Shown here: positions 1 to 10,560 of the stretch, in pieces
Numbering within the stretch: the stretch's first letter is position 1
How the letters are laid out: each line of letters opens with the position of its first letter
Source: Amia ocellicauda
Lineage: Eukaryota; Chordata; Actinopteri; Amiiformes; Amiidae
Length of the DNA stretch: 64,000 nucleotides
Assembly: GCF_036373705.1 (NCBI RefSeq)
Contig: NC_089857.1
Location: forward strand, 40,434,784 to 40,498,783
Direction: 5' to 3'
Notes under the pieces: generated by a model
What the model saw: only the letters and a program-made list of their open reading frames with translations
Database searches by the model: none
What the model was told of the DNA's origin: nothing
Position numbers and translations under genes: made by a program

Positions 1-283
1 GACCTACCCTGCTGGTTTTTGTTCAAACAAGTACTTCATTGAACCTTTAATACATTAAATCAGGCGTTCCCAAACCGGTTCTGCAGGACACCCTGTCCTG
101 CTCTTTTTTGTTCCAACCGATATTTGAATTGCTGAATTGATTCCTTAATTGAACTAACAATGCAATATAAAGCTCAATTATATAATTAAGAGCTCAGCTG
201 GAACAAAAAACAGCTTTCTCTTTTTCACAAACAAATACATAATTTAATGCAGGGATTCCCAAACAGTCCCTGGTGGACCCCCT
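1..283. repeat. Degenerate hAT-type MITE ends (CAGGGGT family)
   Basis: Two blocks resemble the ends of MITEs seen several times in this window: an end rich in 'ccctgctggtttttgttc' near position 7 and a second at about 66-130 ('gttcccaaaccggttctgc'), with the AT-rich 'ttaattgaac' interior between them and again near 150-200. A third end ('cagggattcccaaac') lies at about 249. Copies are old and overlapping, so I cannot set exact borders or target duplications. No gene is visible here. Confidence 0.5.
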
Positions 284-620
284 ATAATATATATTTGTTG
301 ATATATAAGTCAACAAATATATATTATCATAGACACCATATTTGATGTATTTGTGGAATCTGGTCTAAAAAGTGCTATTGCTACCTACAGATTTAATTTG
401 ATCACAATGGCAGATGCAGATATCAAATGTTGATGTTTAGTGATGGTCTAGTAAGTCTGTATGCATTGTCTGGGGAATTTAATATGATCTTTGTGACTTG
501 TGCTACACAAGCATTGATGAAAGCATCATTTCTGAAATTTTTGCTGCGGTTTTCTTCACTTTAAGACCAGATTCCTCTAAGAACTAAAATGTGGTGTCTA
601 TGATATATTTTTGTTGGATT
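284..620. repeat. Inverted-repeat (foldback/MITE-like) element
   Basis: A perfect 18-bp inverted repeat with an 8-nt loop occupies 284-327. Beyond it, the block 'tcatagacacca' at about 327-338 returns inverted as 'tggtgtctatga' near 591-602, and 'ggaatctggtct' near 355-366 returns inverted as 'agaccagattcc' near 565-576. The segment is therefore a long imperfect foldback of about 300 bp with no open reading frame, the structure expected of a non-autonomous DNA transposon. The family was not identified. Confidence 0.55.
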
Positions 621-697
621 TGTTTCTTGTTAAAAACAGTGTGTGGACAGGATCTCTCTCTTCAACTAATTTTCTTCCTTCATGCACCTGTAATATA

Positions 698-1918
698 CAC
701 TCACCTAAAGGATTATTAGGAACACCATACTAATACTGTGTTTGACCCCCTTTCGCCTTCAGAACTGCCTTAATTCTACGTGGCATTGATTCAACAAGGT
801 GCTGAAAGCATTCTTTAGAAATGTTGGCCCATATTGATAGGATAGCATCTTGCAGTTGATGGAGATCTGTGGGATGCACATCCAGGGCACGAAGCTCCCG
901 TTCCACCACATCCCAAAGATGCTCTATTGGGTTGAGATCTGGTGACTGTGGGGGCCAGTTTAGTACAGTGAACTCATTGTCATGTTCAAGAAACCAATTT
1001 GAAATGATTCGACCTTTGTGACATGGTGCATTATCCTGCTGGAAGTAGCCATCAGAGGATGGGTACATGGTGGTCATAAAGGGATGGACATGGTCAGAAA
1101 CAATGCTCAGGTAGGCCGTGGCATTTAAACGATGCCCAATTGGCACTAAGGGGCCTAAAGTGTGCCAAGAAAACATCCCCCACACCATTACACCACCACC
1201 ACCAGCCTGCACAGTGGTAACAAGGCATGATGGATCCATGTTCTCATTCTGTTTACGCCAAATTTTGACTCTCCCATCTGAATGTCTCAACAGAAATGGA
1301 GACTCATCAGACCAGGCAACATTTTTCCAGTCTTCAACTGTCCAATTTTGGTGAGCTTGTGCAAATTGTAGCCTCTTTTTCCTATTTGTAGTGGAGATGA
1401 GTGGTACCCGGTGGGGTCTTCTGCTGTTGTAGCCCATCCGCCTCAAGGTTGTACGTGTTGTGGCTTCACAAATGCTTTGCTGCATACCTCGGTTGTAATG
1501 AGTGGTTATTTCAGTCAAAGTTGCTCTTCTATCAGCTTGAATCAGTCGGCCCATTCTCCTCTGACCTCTAGCATCAACAAGGCATTTTCGCCCACAGGAC
1601 TGCCGCATACTGGATGTTTTTCCCTTTTCACACCATTCTTTGTAAACCCTAGAAATGGTTGTGCGTGAAAATCCCAGTAACTGAGCAGATTGTGAAATAC
1701 TCAGACCGGCCCGTCTGGCACCAACAACCATGCCACGCTCAAAATTGCTTAAATCACCTTTCTTTCCCATTCAGACATTCAGTTTGGAGTTCAGGAGATT
1801 GTCTTGACCAGGACCACACCCCTAAATGCATTGAAGCAACTGCCATGTGATTGGTTGGTTAGATAATTGCATTAATGAGAAATTGAACAGGTGTTCCTAA
1901 TAATCCTTTAGGTGAGTG
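698..1918 (-). mobile_element. Intact Tc1/mariner element with perfect TIRs
   Basis: This 1,221-bp element is bounded by TA dinucleotides (696-697 and 1919-1920), the expected Tc1 target-site duplication. Its terminal inverted repeats are 29 bp and identical between the two ends (left 698-726, right 1890-1918; they begin 'cactcacctaaagg'). It carries one uninterrupted transposase gene on the minus strand. Identical ends plus an open frame suggest a recent insertion relative to the other, eroded elements in this window. It lies upstream of kgd4 in intergenic DNA. Confidence 0.93.
730..1770 (-). CDS. Tc1-like transposase, apparent DD36E type
   Basis: A 346-residue intact transposase, about the usual length for Tc1 enzymes, which cut and paste the element via an RNase H-like DDE fold. 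Residues 1-110 hold paired helix-turn-helix segments typical of TIR binding ('FSRTTISRVYKEW' near 35-47). The catalytic triad is read as D155 in 'WSDES', D246 in 'FQQDNAPCH' and E283 in 'SPDLNPIEHLWD'. There are 36 residues between the second D and the E, whereas Sleeping Beauty-like DD34E enzymes have 34. The start ATG lies about 150 bp inside the right TIR. No frameshift or stop is seen, so the copy could be active or very recently so; activity is inference. Confidence 0.92.
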   Translation of the reverse strand: MGKKGDLSNFERGMVVGARRAGLSISQSAQLLGFSRTTISRVYKEWCEKGKTSSMRQSCGRKCLVDARGQRRMGRLIQADRRATLTEITTHYNRGMQQSICEATTRTTLRRMGYNSRRPHRVPLISTTNRKKRLQFAQAHQNWTVEDWKNVAWSDESPFLLRHSDGRVKIWRKQNENMDPSCLVTTVQAGGGGVMVWGMFSWHTLGPLVPIGHRLNATAYLSIVSDHVHPFMTTMYPSSDGYFQQDNAPCHKGRIISNWFLEHDNEFTVLNWPPQSPDLNPIEHLWDVVERELRALDVHPTDLHQLQDAILSIWANISKECFQHLVESMPRRIKAVLKAKGGQTQY

Positions 1919-2202
1919 TACAATTAACCTTTTTTTGCTTCCATTTTTTTTACTTGTTCTTTTGCTATTTTCTATTTTTGTCATTGAGTTTTGCCTTCTT
2001 CAACATCAAAATGCACAAACTACAGAAAAATTAAGTTGTATAAAATTGTATCTATTTGGTCACGTGCAAATGAGGAAGTCACAACAAAGCACACTGAGAC
2101 GATGGAGGGAGCTTCTTGATATCTTGTCTTACAAAGACAAAAGTAAAGTAAATATTTTTATGTGGTTGTGTTTATTATGTGTCATTAAAAATCACATCAT
2201 AA

Positions 2203-2695
2203 CTAGTATAAATAAATTAAAATGAAAACATATATGGGGGTCAGCATGGGCACCGTGACTGGTCTGTGGCTACGCAGCCACATACGCAACAAACTGCGAT
2301 GCACTGTGTGTTCTGACACCTTTCTATCAGAACCAGCATTCACTTTTTCAGCAATTTGAGCTACAGTAGCTCGTCTGTTGGATCGGACCACACGGGCCAG
2401 CCTTCGCTCTCCACGTGCATCGATGAGCCTTGGCTGCCCATTACCCTGTCACCGGTTCACCACTTTTCCTTCCTTGGACCACTTTTGATAGGTACTGACC
2501 ACTATAGTCATCTAGCCATCACAATTTGGCCCTTGTCAATGTCGCTCAGATCCTTACGCTTGCCCATTTTTCTTGCTTCTAACACATCAAGTTTGAGGAC
2601 AAAATGTCCCACCCACTGACAGGTGCCATGATAACGAGATTATCAGTGTTATTCGCTTCACCTGTCAGTGGTCATTATGTTATGGCTGATCGGTG
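2203..2695 (-). mobile_element. Truncated Tc1-like element, second family
   Basis: The right terminus 'gtcattatgttatggctgat' followed by 'cggtg' abuts TA at 2696-2697. Internally, the minus strand encodes a Tc1 helix-turn-helix fragment (2203-2391, with 'NRRATVAQIAEKVNAG' and 'HTVHRSLLRM'), and an N-terminal start region lies near 2560. The catalytic half and the left terminus are missing, so this is a one-ended remnant. Its terminus differs from the element at 698-1918, so it is a separate family. Confidence 0.75.
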
Positions 2696-2865
2696 TATGT
2701 ATATGTATATTTCAAAATGGCTGTGAGAGGAGATCATAATTCGTCCCAAGGCCTGATTATATATCATACAATAAAGTGCACTAAAATCTATTTTGAAATC
2801 TACTAGTGCTTGATTAAATTATAGGTAATTTAGGTGGTGAAATTAAGCATAAGATTATCACAGCT

Positions 2866-2866
<1 letters not shown>

Positions 2867-2902
<36 letters not shown>
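2867..2902. repeat. (GA)n microsatellite
   Basis: An uninterrupted GA dinucleotide tract of about 35 bp immediately precedes the CR1 copy that starts near 2937. Confidence 0.95.
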
Positions 2903-2904
<2 letters not shown>

Positions 2905-2936
2905 CTTAATGGCTCATAGTAAGAGATGTTCAAAGC

Positions 2937-4362
2937 ATGAAGGAGGACGTGAAACAGATAAAGGGGAAAAATTGAGGTATCTTGGAAAACGAACAAGATG
3001 TGGCAAATGTTCTAAATGAGTATTTCACAGAGGTTTTTACAAAAGAAAGAACAGATAACATGCCACAGGTTAACAAGCAGTCCAGTCAAACTCGAGAGAT
3101 CAGGATAAATGAGGAGGAGGTACTGAAGGGACTAACAGAATTAAAAGCAAACAAATCACCTGGGTCAGATGGGATATTTCCAACAGTGCTTAAAGAAATG
3201 AGGGGAATTATTTACAGGCCGCTAACTCAAATATTCCAAATGACACTTAGAACAGGGGATGTGCCAACTGACTGGAAGACAGCAAATGTCAAACCAATCC
3301 ACAAGAAAGAGGACAAAACTGAGCCAGGAAATTACAGACTAATCAGTCTCACCTGCATCACCTGTAAAATGTTGGAGAAAATGATTAGACAGAAAATAGA
3401 GGAGCATCTTAATGAAAACCATATTCTTGGAGATAGTCAACATGGGTTTAGACGAGGCAGATCATGTCTTACTAATTTATTAGAATTTTTTGAACACGCA
3501 ACTGCAGCTGTAGATCATGTGAAAGCATATGATATGATATACTTAGATTTCCAAAAAGCTTTTGATAAGGTTCCACACCAAAGACTGATCCTCAAATTGG
3601 AAGCTGTAGGCATTCAGGGTAATGTAAGTAGATGGATTATGAACTGGTTGATGTCTAGGAAACAGAGGGTGTTGATTAGAGGAGTCGCAGATGATACTAA
3701 AATAGGTGGCTCAGCAGATACAGTCTCGGTAGCACAGGCTATTCAATGTAGGGAAGCAATAAAAAGGCAAACAGTGTTAGGGTATATTGTCAAAAGTGTA
3801 GAATTGAGAACAAGGGCAGTGATGTTTAGACTGTACAATGCACTAGTTAGAGCTCATCTGGATACTGTGGACAGTTCTGGGCTCCACACTTCAAGAAAGA
3901 TATCGCTGCTCTAGAGGCAGTTCAGAGGAGAGCAACCAGACTTATTCCAGGTCTGAAGGGAATGTCCTACTGAGAGACTGAGGACCTGAACCTTTTCACC
4001 CTGGAACAGAGGAGACTACGTGGGGACTTGATCCAAGTCTTCAAAATCATGAAAGGCATCGACCACATCAAACCAGAGGAGCTTTTCCAGATCAGCAGGG
4101 ACACACGCACCCGGGGACACAAATGGAAACTGGGCTTCAAGGCATTCAAGACAGAGAACAGGAGACACTTCTTCACACAGAGAGGCGTCACGATCTGAAC
4201 AAACTCCCCAGCGATGTGGCTGAAGAGACAATTTGGGAACATTCAAAAACAGACTGGATAGGATCCTTGATCACTTAGTTATTAATGGACACCAAACGAG
4301 CACGATGGGGCGAATGGCCTCTTCTCGATTGTAAAGTTTCTTATGTTCTTATGTTCTTATGT
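2937..4362 (+). mobile_element. CR1-type LINE, 5'-truncated, internally deleted
   Basis: The segment encodes the reverse-transcriptase end of a CR1-like non-LTR retrotransposon, then its 3' UTR and an octamer-like tail (repeats of 'ttcttatg' at about 4338-4362), the characteristic CR1 3' end. A 310-residue ORF (2982-3914) contains '[16 protein letters not shown]', '[16 protein letters not shown]' and '[17 protein letters not shown]'. Compared with the copy at 16.8-19.8 kb it lacks two RT blocks: the '[10 protein letters not shown]' region and the stretch between 'AQAIQ' and 'EAIK'. The frame stays open across both gaps. The enzyme must be inactive because RT motif 4 is gone. Confidence 0.88.
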
Positions 4363-5761
4363 TGATGAGGCACGAAAGACCAGATTCACAGTGTTTAATA
4401 TTTATGGGTCATCATTGTGAAACTTCTGTGCTTTTTTTAACAACATTTCTGTGAAAATGATTGGATATGAATGATACATTTTCAGCCAGGAAATTATCTT
4501 TCTAAGGATCGACGGCTGATGTTTTGAGTTGTCCTAAAAGGCTGGTTGACAATCGAAACAATACTGAGATTTTGTTTTGATTGTTTAGGTTGGCAGTGTC
4601 ACATGTCTGAATTGTAAACCATGAGCATGTAAAAAGTATATGCCCAGCTTGCTGTTTCTCTTTGCTTACACTTCTTAATGATACCACACAGCGTAACTCT
4701 ATGTAGTGGAAATATGGATTGAGATCCTTTTCAAGGTGCTGTATCATTTCATATTTATAACCGTGTGTGATGTGTATACAGGATTTCTATAGGCATCTAG
4801 TTTTACTCCTGATGTTACAGTTCAACCCTTATTGTGATTTATTGTCTTCTTAGAGTTACATATGCATCACACAGATGTACCAGAATTTACAAACATACCA
4901 CATATATATATTGTATTTCCAAAATTGTGAGGAATAGCCATTTTGCTTACAGTAAAGAAAAACATTATGGGAAAAACTTCATAGAATCTGTATATAAAGG
5001 ATTATGGAACATTCCGATAAATACATTTTACCATTAATATTCCTGTGTGGCTATACCTGAAAATATGATCTAATCAATAGCTGACATGTCTGTAGTCTTT
5101 ATGTCATCTGAAAAGAAAGCAGCACTTAATTTTGCAATGGAATTGAGCTGTTTTGCAAAATGAGCGTCTGTTTCAATGGCTGTGTTAACTGCTTTGAGAG
5201 CATAAACCTTAGTTTGGAGAAATGTGTCAAATCAATTGAGAGAAACTAACAGAGACGGTTCAACACTGATAACATGCACTCCCAGCACCTAGAAAAAAGT
5301 TCAACAGACACACTAAACTACTAAACTGCAAAACACCTACAATACATGATAATACAGTGCAATACAATATATGGTCTATAAATATGCATACAAACCTTAA
5401 ATAAATAGCAAAAAATACACTCAGACCATCATTGAAATGAGTGAATAATGCCAGTGTTGTATGTGGACTAAATTCATGATGCTACTGTAGTCCAAATGAG
5501 TTCATATAGAGAGCACAGCCTCTGGGTAGGGGCTCTGATGGAAGCAAACTGTGATTGAGGTGATAACAGGGCTCTATAGAAGTGAGTCATTGTATTGATA
5601 TGTTTGTATTGAAGCTATATTTATCCATAATGGCCTTCATATAAATAAATACTAACCCTTGTGTACTGGGCACCAGCACCGCCGCCCTGTGGCCGCACTG
5701 GTAAACCACGTGTCCTCGGAATCTCTCGTTTCCCGGAAGTAGTTCCGTCAGGAAGGTCAAC
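4363..5761. other. Intergenic, no gene recognised
   Basis: AT-rich unique-looking sequence between the CR1 tail and kgd4. Only short ORFs without family resemblance are present. The last about 60 bp before 5762 become GC-richer and probably hold the kgd4 promoter and 5' UTR. No TATA box is evident. Confidence 0.6.
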
Positions 5762-8392
5762 ATGGGAAGCAAAATGGCAGCTGCCAGTAGGGTCGTACAG
5801 GTACTGTAAAAATACAACTTGACGAGTGAAAATGCCTGATTTGCTGTGTTTCCTCGGTGTAGTTAAACGAGACACACACGGGACTGTACACGCGTGTGGA
5901 CGCCGCAGTCCCACGCTGTCAACCTCGGCTGCATCAGAGAAGAGACGACACCTATTTCAGTGTCCTTGCAAAGAAAGAAAGAAACAGAAAGCAATAATAA
6001 TAATAATAATATTACAATACTCGCTAGGTATTTATTCCGTGAGTTTGTGATTTTGCTTGCATGGTAATGTTTTTTTTTTTGCAATGTTACACTATGTTTT
6101 ATATGTTGGAAAAAAAAATCATGTGTATTTAATCACATTTAAAAGATCAACATCTGAATGTTAACCAAAAAAAGATGCAATGCAAAGGAAGGCAACAGAC
6201 AATGTGGATATTGTGTCTGTGCCGTCAGGGTGGTTCTTTTATATTTCTCTACACACTTTCCAAGACAGTCCAAAGTCAATCACAAGTGTGGAAATGTAAA
6301 TTATTATTATTTTTCCAAAAAACTGCGCTGTACTGCAATGGAGTGGATTATATATCTGCAGCCCTGTTCACAACAAGCAGCAAGTAGGATTTAAAATAAA
6401 TACTTTTAATGTTACTTGTATTGATTGATTGATTGAGGGCAACTTGCAGGATACAATAGAAAAACAAAACTGCAAAAATACAGTACAAAATTACACATCA
6501 GACATAATACAAATTACAGTTTCAAAATTGCAGATGTGCAGGTAAAATATAGAGTTACAATACCAGTCCTACATCCTAGTTCTAATAGCTAGTAAGTGCA
6601 GATAAGATGCGCTGAAGTAAGAGCGAAGGGAAGTAAACGACAGGAGTACACTCAATGTAAGAGTGTAAAGTTCAGGAGAATACACTGCCGGATGAGAAGT
6701 ACAGTCTGAACAGATGTGTCCATTGGATGTTTCAGTCCACGCACTCACTCACTGGAGGGAGATTGTGTTGTTTTTTGTTTTTATTTCAGGCAGTGCGGCC
6801 TCACGCTCCTCTGATTAAATTTCCTGATCGGCTGAGCACCCCAAGGCCCAGTGGTGAGCATTAAACCGTGAATCCATCCAAACACGCGGTCGGCCACTGT
6901 GCTCTATTATATCATACCGTGGGAGACAAAGATGAGGCAACAGGGCACTATCACAGACGCCACAAACAGTGGGCAGAGATGCGTGCGCAGAGCCAGTGAT
7001 AGCCGGGGATCACCGTGAAGGGAACGGGGTGAGGCAGTCAAGTGCAACAGCGAGGCAAAGTCTACATACACAGTCAACACACGCACACAGTCTTCAGCAG
7101 GTGCATCCCCTTGTTCCTGCCGCTGTGATTGCTCTCCGTCCCGATTCCTGTGATCTCATCCCAGCTCAGGGCTGCTGACATTTGGAAATGACAAGATGCA
7201 TGTAGGCTAACTGTTTATTCTGGCCAGAAGAGGGCAGTGTAACATAATTAGACATGTTACAGACACTTTACTTAGGTTTAGAGTAAAAAGGCTAGAATTT
7301 AACTTTGTTACCGCAGGGGTGTGTTGTAATACTCATATGTACAATGAGGGTGAATTTATTAAAAAGCAGCAGATTAAACCCCTGTAGATGACAGTAACTT
7401 TGTCGTTTGTTGGCTAGTTACTGTAATACAAACCTTTTTTGTCCATACAAAGCATAGTTAATTTAATTTAACTTTGTATACTGTTTGCAGGGCTTTGCTT
7501 TATCCAAATCGCTGCTCATCACAGTGAGCAGCATCTCAGACTCCTGTTACGACAGACCCACATAAAACTGCAGTACGACAGTAAAGTACCAGCTCTAATC
7601 AGGTGCCACCAGATCTAATCCTGAAGCTCAGAGGGATTTTAAAAGACATGCTGTGTTCTTCGTTTTAGTCCAAGAAGCACTGAAAATGGTGGTTGGCACC
7701 CCGGCACAAACTCCTGGGACCCACAGTTTACCACAGTCTGTCAGCGCTGCCTCCAGACCACCGGGGACCAGCAGCGTTGCCCCCCGGAGCCACACGGCCG
7801 CCCCCCCGGACACTGCCGCCACTATCGCAGGCCTGCCCCCGCGGTACCGCAGAAGGACAATCGCCACAGAGGAGATGGATTACATCCAGGTGAGGGAGCG
7901 GCCAGTCGTGCCTGGGAAGTCACACCAGATTATTATTATTATTATTATTATTATTTTTGTCATTTAGCTGACCCTCTTATCCAGGGCGACTTACATTTGT
8001 ACCCATTTATACAGCTGGGCATTTTACTGGAGCAATCTAAGTGAAGTACCTTGCTCAAGGGTACAACAGCACTAGGATTAGCGACGGGATGCAACTGTTG
8101 TCGCACCGGTTTGGTCATTCCTGAGACGTTTACCCTGTTAGACCAATGGGTGAATGACAGTGTAGGAGACAATTAGTTAACTTGCCTGTGTTATTATTTA
8201 AAAAAAATATTTTGTATACTTTGTATTTGTCTATTATGCCTTTACTGTAATTGCATAGTATCTCTTTTAGTATAAATAGCATAGATATTTGAGATGCTTA
8301 TTCTTTGGTTCTGTAGAAATTAGGGTGAACAACCACAAAATGATTACAGCTGTGTTTCTGTTCTTGTCCTGCAGCGCGGGGGACCAGAGTGA
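5762..8392 (+). CDS. kgd4: 2-oxoglutarate dehydrogenase subunit 4 (Kgd4/MRPS36)
   Basis: Four coding exons: 5762-5800, 6790-6853, 7669-7889 and 8375-8392, all with GT-AG borders and matching phases, giving 113 residues (the human protein is about 103). The N-terminus reads 'MGSKMAAASRVVQ', followed by 'RPHAPLIKFPDR' and the C-terminal signature 'PPRYRRR...EEMDYIQ' ending in 'RGGPE'. The family was first listed as mitochondrial ribosomal protein S36 and later shown to tether the E3 (DLD) subunit to the E1-E2 core of the mitochondrial 2-oxoglutarate dehydrogenase complex. The last exon codes for only five residues and the stop. Intron 3 holds a dispersed fish repeat. A poly(A) signal lies at 8559-8564. 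The identification rests on near-exact family motifs at both ends. Confidence 0.93.
6421..6740. repeat. Possible SINE-like segment with (TTGA)n end
   Basis: In kgd4 intron 1 a short TTGA tandem run (about 6421-6436) borders about 300 bp of A-rich non-coding sequence. A similar TTGA run lies near 37573-37592, preceded by 'aataaaga', as at the tails of some fish SINEs and LINEs. I cannot assign a family. Confidence 0.3.
7930..8165 (+). repeat. Dispersed fish repeat (SINE/MITE-like) after (ATT)n
   Basis: Located in kgd4 intron 3. A run of ATT trinucleotides (about 7930-7955) leads into 'tttgtcatttagctgaccct' and then 'ccagggcgacttacatttgt', 'gtaccttgctcaagggtaca'. From memory this is a very common interspersed repeat of ray-finned fishes, found after simple-repeat runs. 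It has no coding capacity. It is one of the better pointers to a fish genome. Confidence 0.6.
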
Positions 8393-8558
8393 CCCGAATT
8401 CTTCTGTGTTAACCAACCAAAGCCCTTATTTGTGGAAATCTCTTCTGTTTGTTTTTCCCGAAAATGTACACAGCAGGTTTTATTTTTGTTGTATGTTCTG
8501 CGGATTCAAATTAAAAGATGTTCAATTCATGAATGGTTTCCTTTTTTCTGACAGTAAT

Positions 8559-8564
8559 AATAAA
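8559..8564 (+). terminator. kgd4 poly(A) signal
   Basis: AATAAA 167 bp past the kgd4 stop codon, in AT-rich sequence. It is the first canonical signal after the stop. Confidence 0.6.
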
Positions 8565-8599
8565 TTATATTTAAAAATGTATTTTGCCTCGTTATAATA

Positions 8600-9700
8600 C
8601 CGCATCGCCATTGTTTGTTTTTCTGAGCTTGTATTAGAACCATATGTATGATAGAATGATCCTATAATTACGGTGGCCCTGAAGTGCAAAACACAAAAAT
8701 AAACAAAATCACTGTATATAATGCTTAATTTATCCTTTAAAAGCTAGCACAAGACAGTGATAGATAATAAGATAAAATATGGCTCATGCATTGTGTGTCA
8801 TACATGTCTCCTACAACACATTACATGTTAGGACATTAAAATATAATGATGTTCATTCAAATTCATAATTTGCGGATTCTGCAGGGTCTTGAAGTTCGAT
8901 AATACTAAACCTTTTATTGTGTTAAATCTGTCCACCTTTTCACATAATCTCCCATTAATTGTTGCATTAAATAACTTCCTGTGTCCTGATTTGCTTGAAA
9001 CAATCATTATACATTTTGTTTCTCTATCTGTGCTCGTGATTGTATATAGATTGAAAAGAAAAACAAAAATCTGATGTTTGTAGGTCTGAACTATCCCTAA
9101 AATTGTAATTACACCATGCACTACTGCTGCTAATTGTATCTGAGATAATATGACAAATCTAGTGGCAAGTGTTTTAATAACACATTCCTATTCACATGTG
9201 CAAACAATCACCCCCCCCCTTGGAATTCATACCTGTATGTATTGCTGTGTCATGAGATTTAATCATTTTCAACAAGGCAAACTTCCTGACAGTCAGGTGA
9301 CTCAAAAAGGTTAAGCGAGGTGCTTTGGAGACTGCTGGAACTCGTCATTGTTCACAGCCTTACATATTCAGGAAGAGCTGGCTTTGTGTGGCTCAAAGTG
9401 AGGCATGTCATGACTGCCACATTGGAGGGGACATATTTTCACCCAGTCAATGAGACAGACCAGGCATTGTTGAAAGCACTGCTGACAGTGACAGAACAAA
9501 CCCTATTGACATTGTCATCCCGTCCATAATGCATGCATGTAAAGGGCGCTATTGTGCATCGTCTACCACTTGACTCAGGCCTGCGCTGGCCGCTGTGCGT
9601 GCTTTTGTGCTTTTGATTGGTTTCTTTCTTGCTGGCTTGTGCATCAGCCTTTCCCAGATTGTCGTGGGCATGGGGGCTGATGACCCAGCACTGATGCCGC
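8600..9700. other. kgd4-pdxp intergenic region
   Basis: AT-rich unique-looking sequence with a C run at about 9211-9219 and no recognisable exon or repeat. Short ORFs here show no family motifs. GC and CpG content rise from about 9.55 kb toward pdxp. Confidence 0.5.
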
Positions 9701-10560
9701 CGTCTCATTGGAGGAGAAGGCTGGGGGGCGTGTCCCCTCGCCGGCCCGTGTCTGCGCTCTTCAGTCCGGGCGAGGTGCACAGTGCGGACCGCGGGCGATA
9801 TGCGTCTTTATAGCGACCGCCTGCGACGCACTGCGGCTGCGTGATCCGGACAGCGTGCAGGCTGTGCAAAGGTGCCCGTGCCTGTCCCACCCCGTGACGT
9901 CACCCTCCGCGGCGCACAGCACGCAGCGATGGCCGGCGCCGTGAGCAGCAGGGGCTGCAAGAAGATCCGAGGCGCGCAGATCCGGGAGCTGCTGGACGCC
10001 AAGAGCAACGTCCTCTTCGACTGCGACGGCGTCATCTGGGACGGGGAGAAGCCGGTGGCCGGGGCCCCGGAGGTGGTGCGCCTCCTGAAGCAGCGGGGCA
10101 AGAATGTGTTCTTCGTGACCAACAATTGCACCAGGCCCCGGGACAGCTACCTGCAGAAGTTCGCCCGGCTGGGCTTCACCCTGGTGCAGCAGGAGCACAT
10201 CTTCAGCTCGGCCTACTGCTCCGCCGTGTACCTGCGGGACGTGGGGCGGGTGCAGGGCCGGGTGTTCGTCATCGGGGGGGACGGGGTGTACCAGGAGCTG
10301 CGGGAGGCCGGGGTGGCCTTCGTGGAGGAGGAAGCGGACGCCCCCGGGGTGACCATAGCCACCTGTCCGCTCGACACGGACGTCAAGGCGGTGCTGGTGG
10401 GATACGACGACCGGTTGAATTTCCTCAAGCTGGCGAAAGCGTGCTGCTACTTGCGCGACGCGGACTGTCAGTTCCTGGCCACCGACCCGGACCCCTGGCA
10501 CCCACTGCGGGGAGGCAGAGTCACGCCGGGTGAGTGTGGAGGCTGGTGCATTGCTGGGGT
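9700..10560. promoter_or_regulatory. CpG island over pdxp promoter and exon 1
   Basis: Dense CpG and high GC from about 9.7 kb through the end of pdxp exon 1, in strong contrast to flanking AT-rich DNA. No TATA box is placed near the start. The high GC also creates long spurious ORFs in other frames over the exon. Confidence 0.75.
9895..9902. promoter_or_regulatory. Palindromic cAMP-response element (CRE)
   Basis: A perfect TGACGTCA lies 26 bp before the pdxp start codon, within the CpG island, where CREB/ATF sites are often functional. Position relative to the transcription start is unknown; it may fall in the 5' UTR. Confidence 0.6.

Noticed and set aside
9761-10501. 246-codon minus-strand ORF over pdxp exon 1
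   Set aside because: It is a GC-rich shadow of the pdxp coding strand, where HAD motifs and splice phases are convincing; the antisense protein has no family motif.
10126-10533. 135-codon plus-strand ORF inside pdxp exon 1
   Set aside because: Out-of-frame shadow with low-complexity Gly/Ala/Arg composition.
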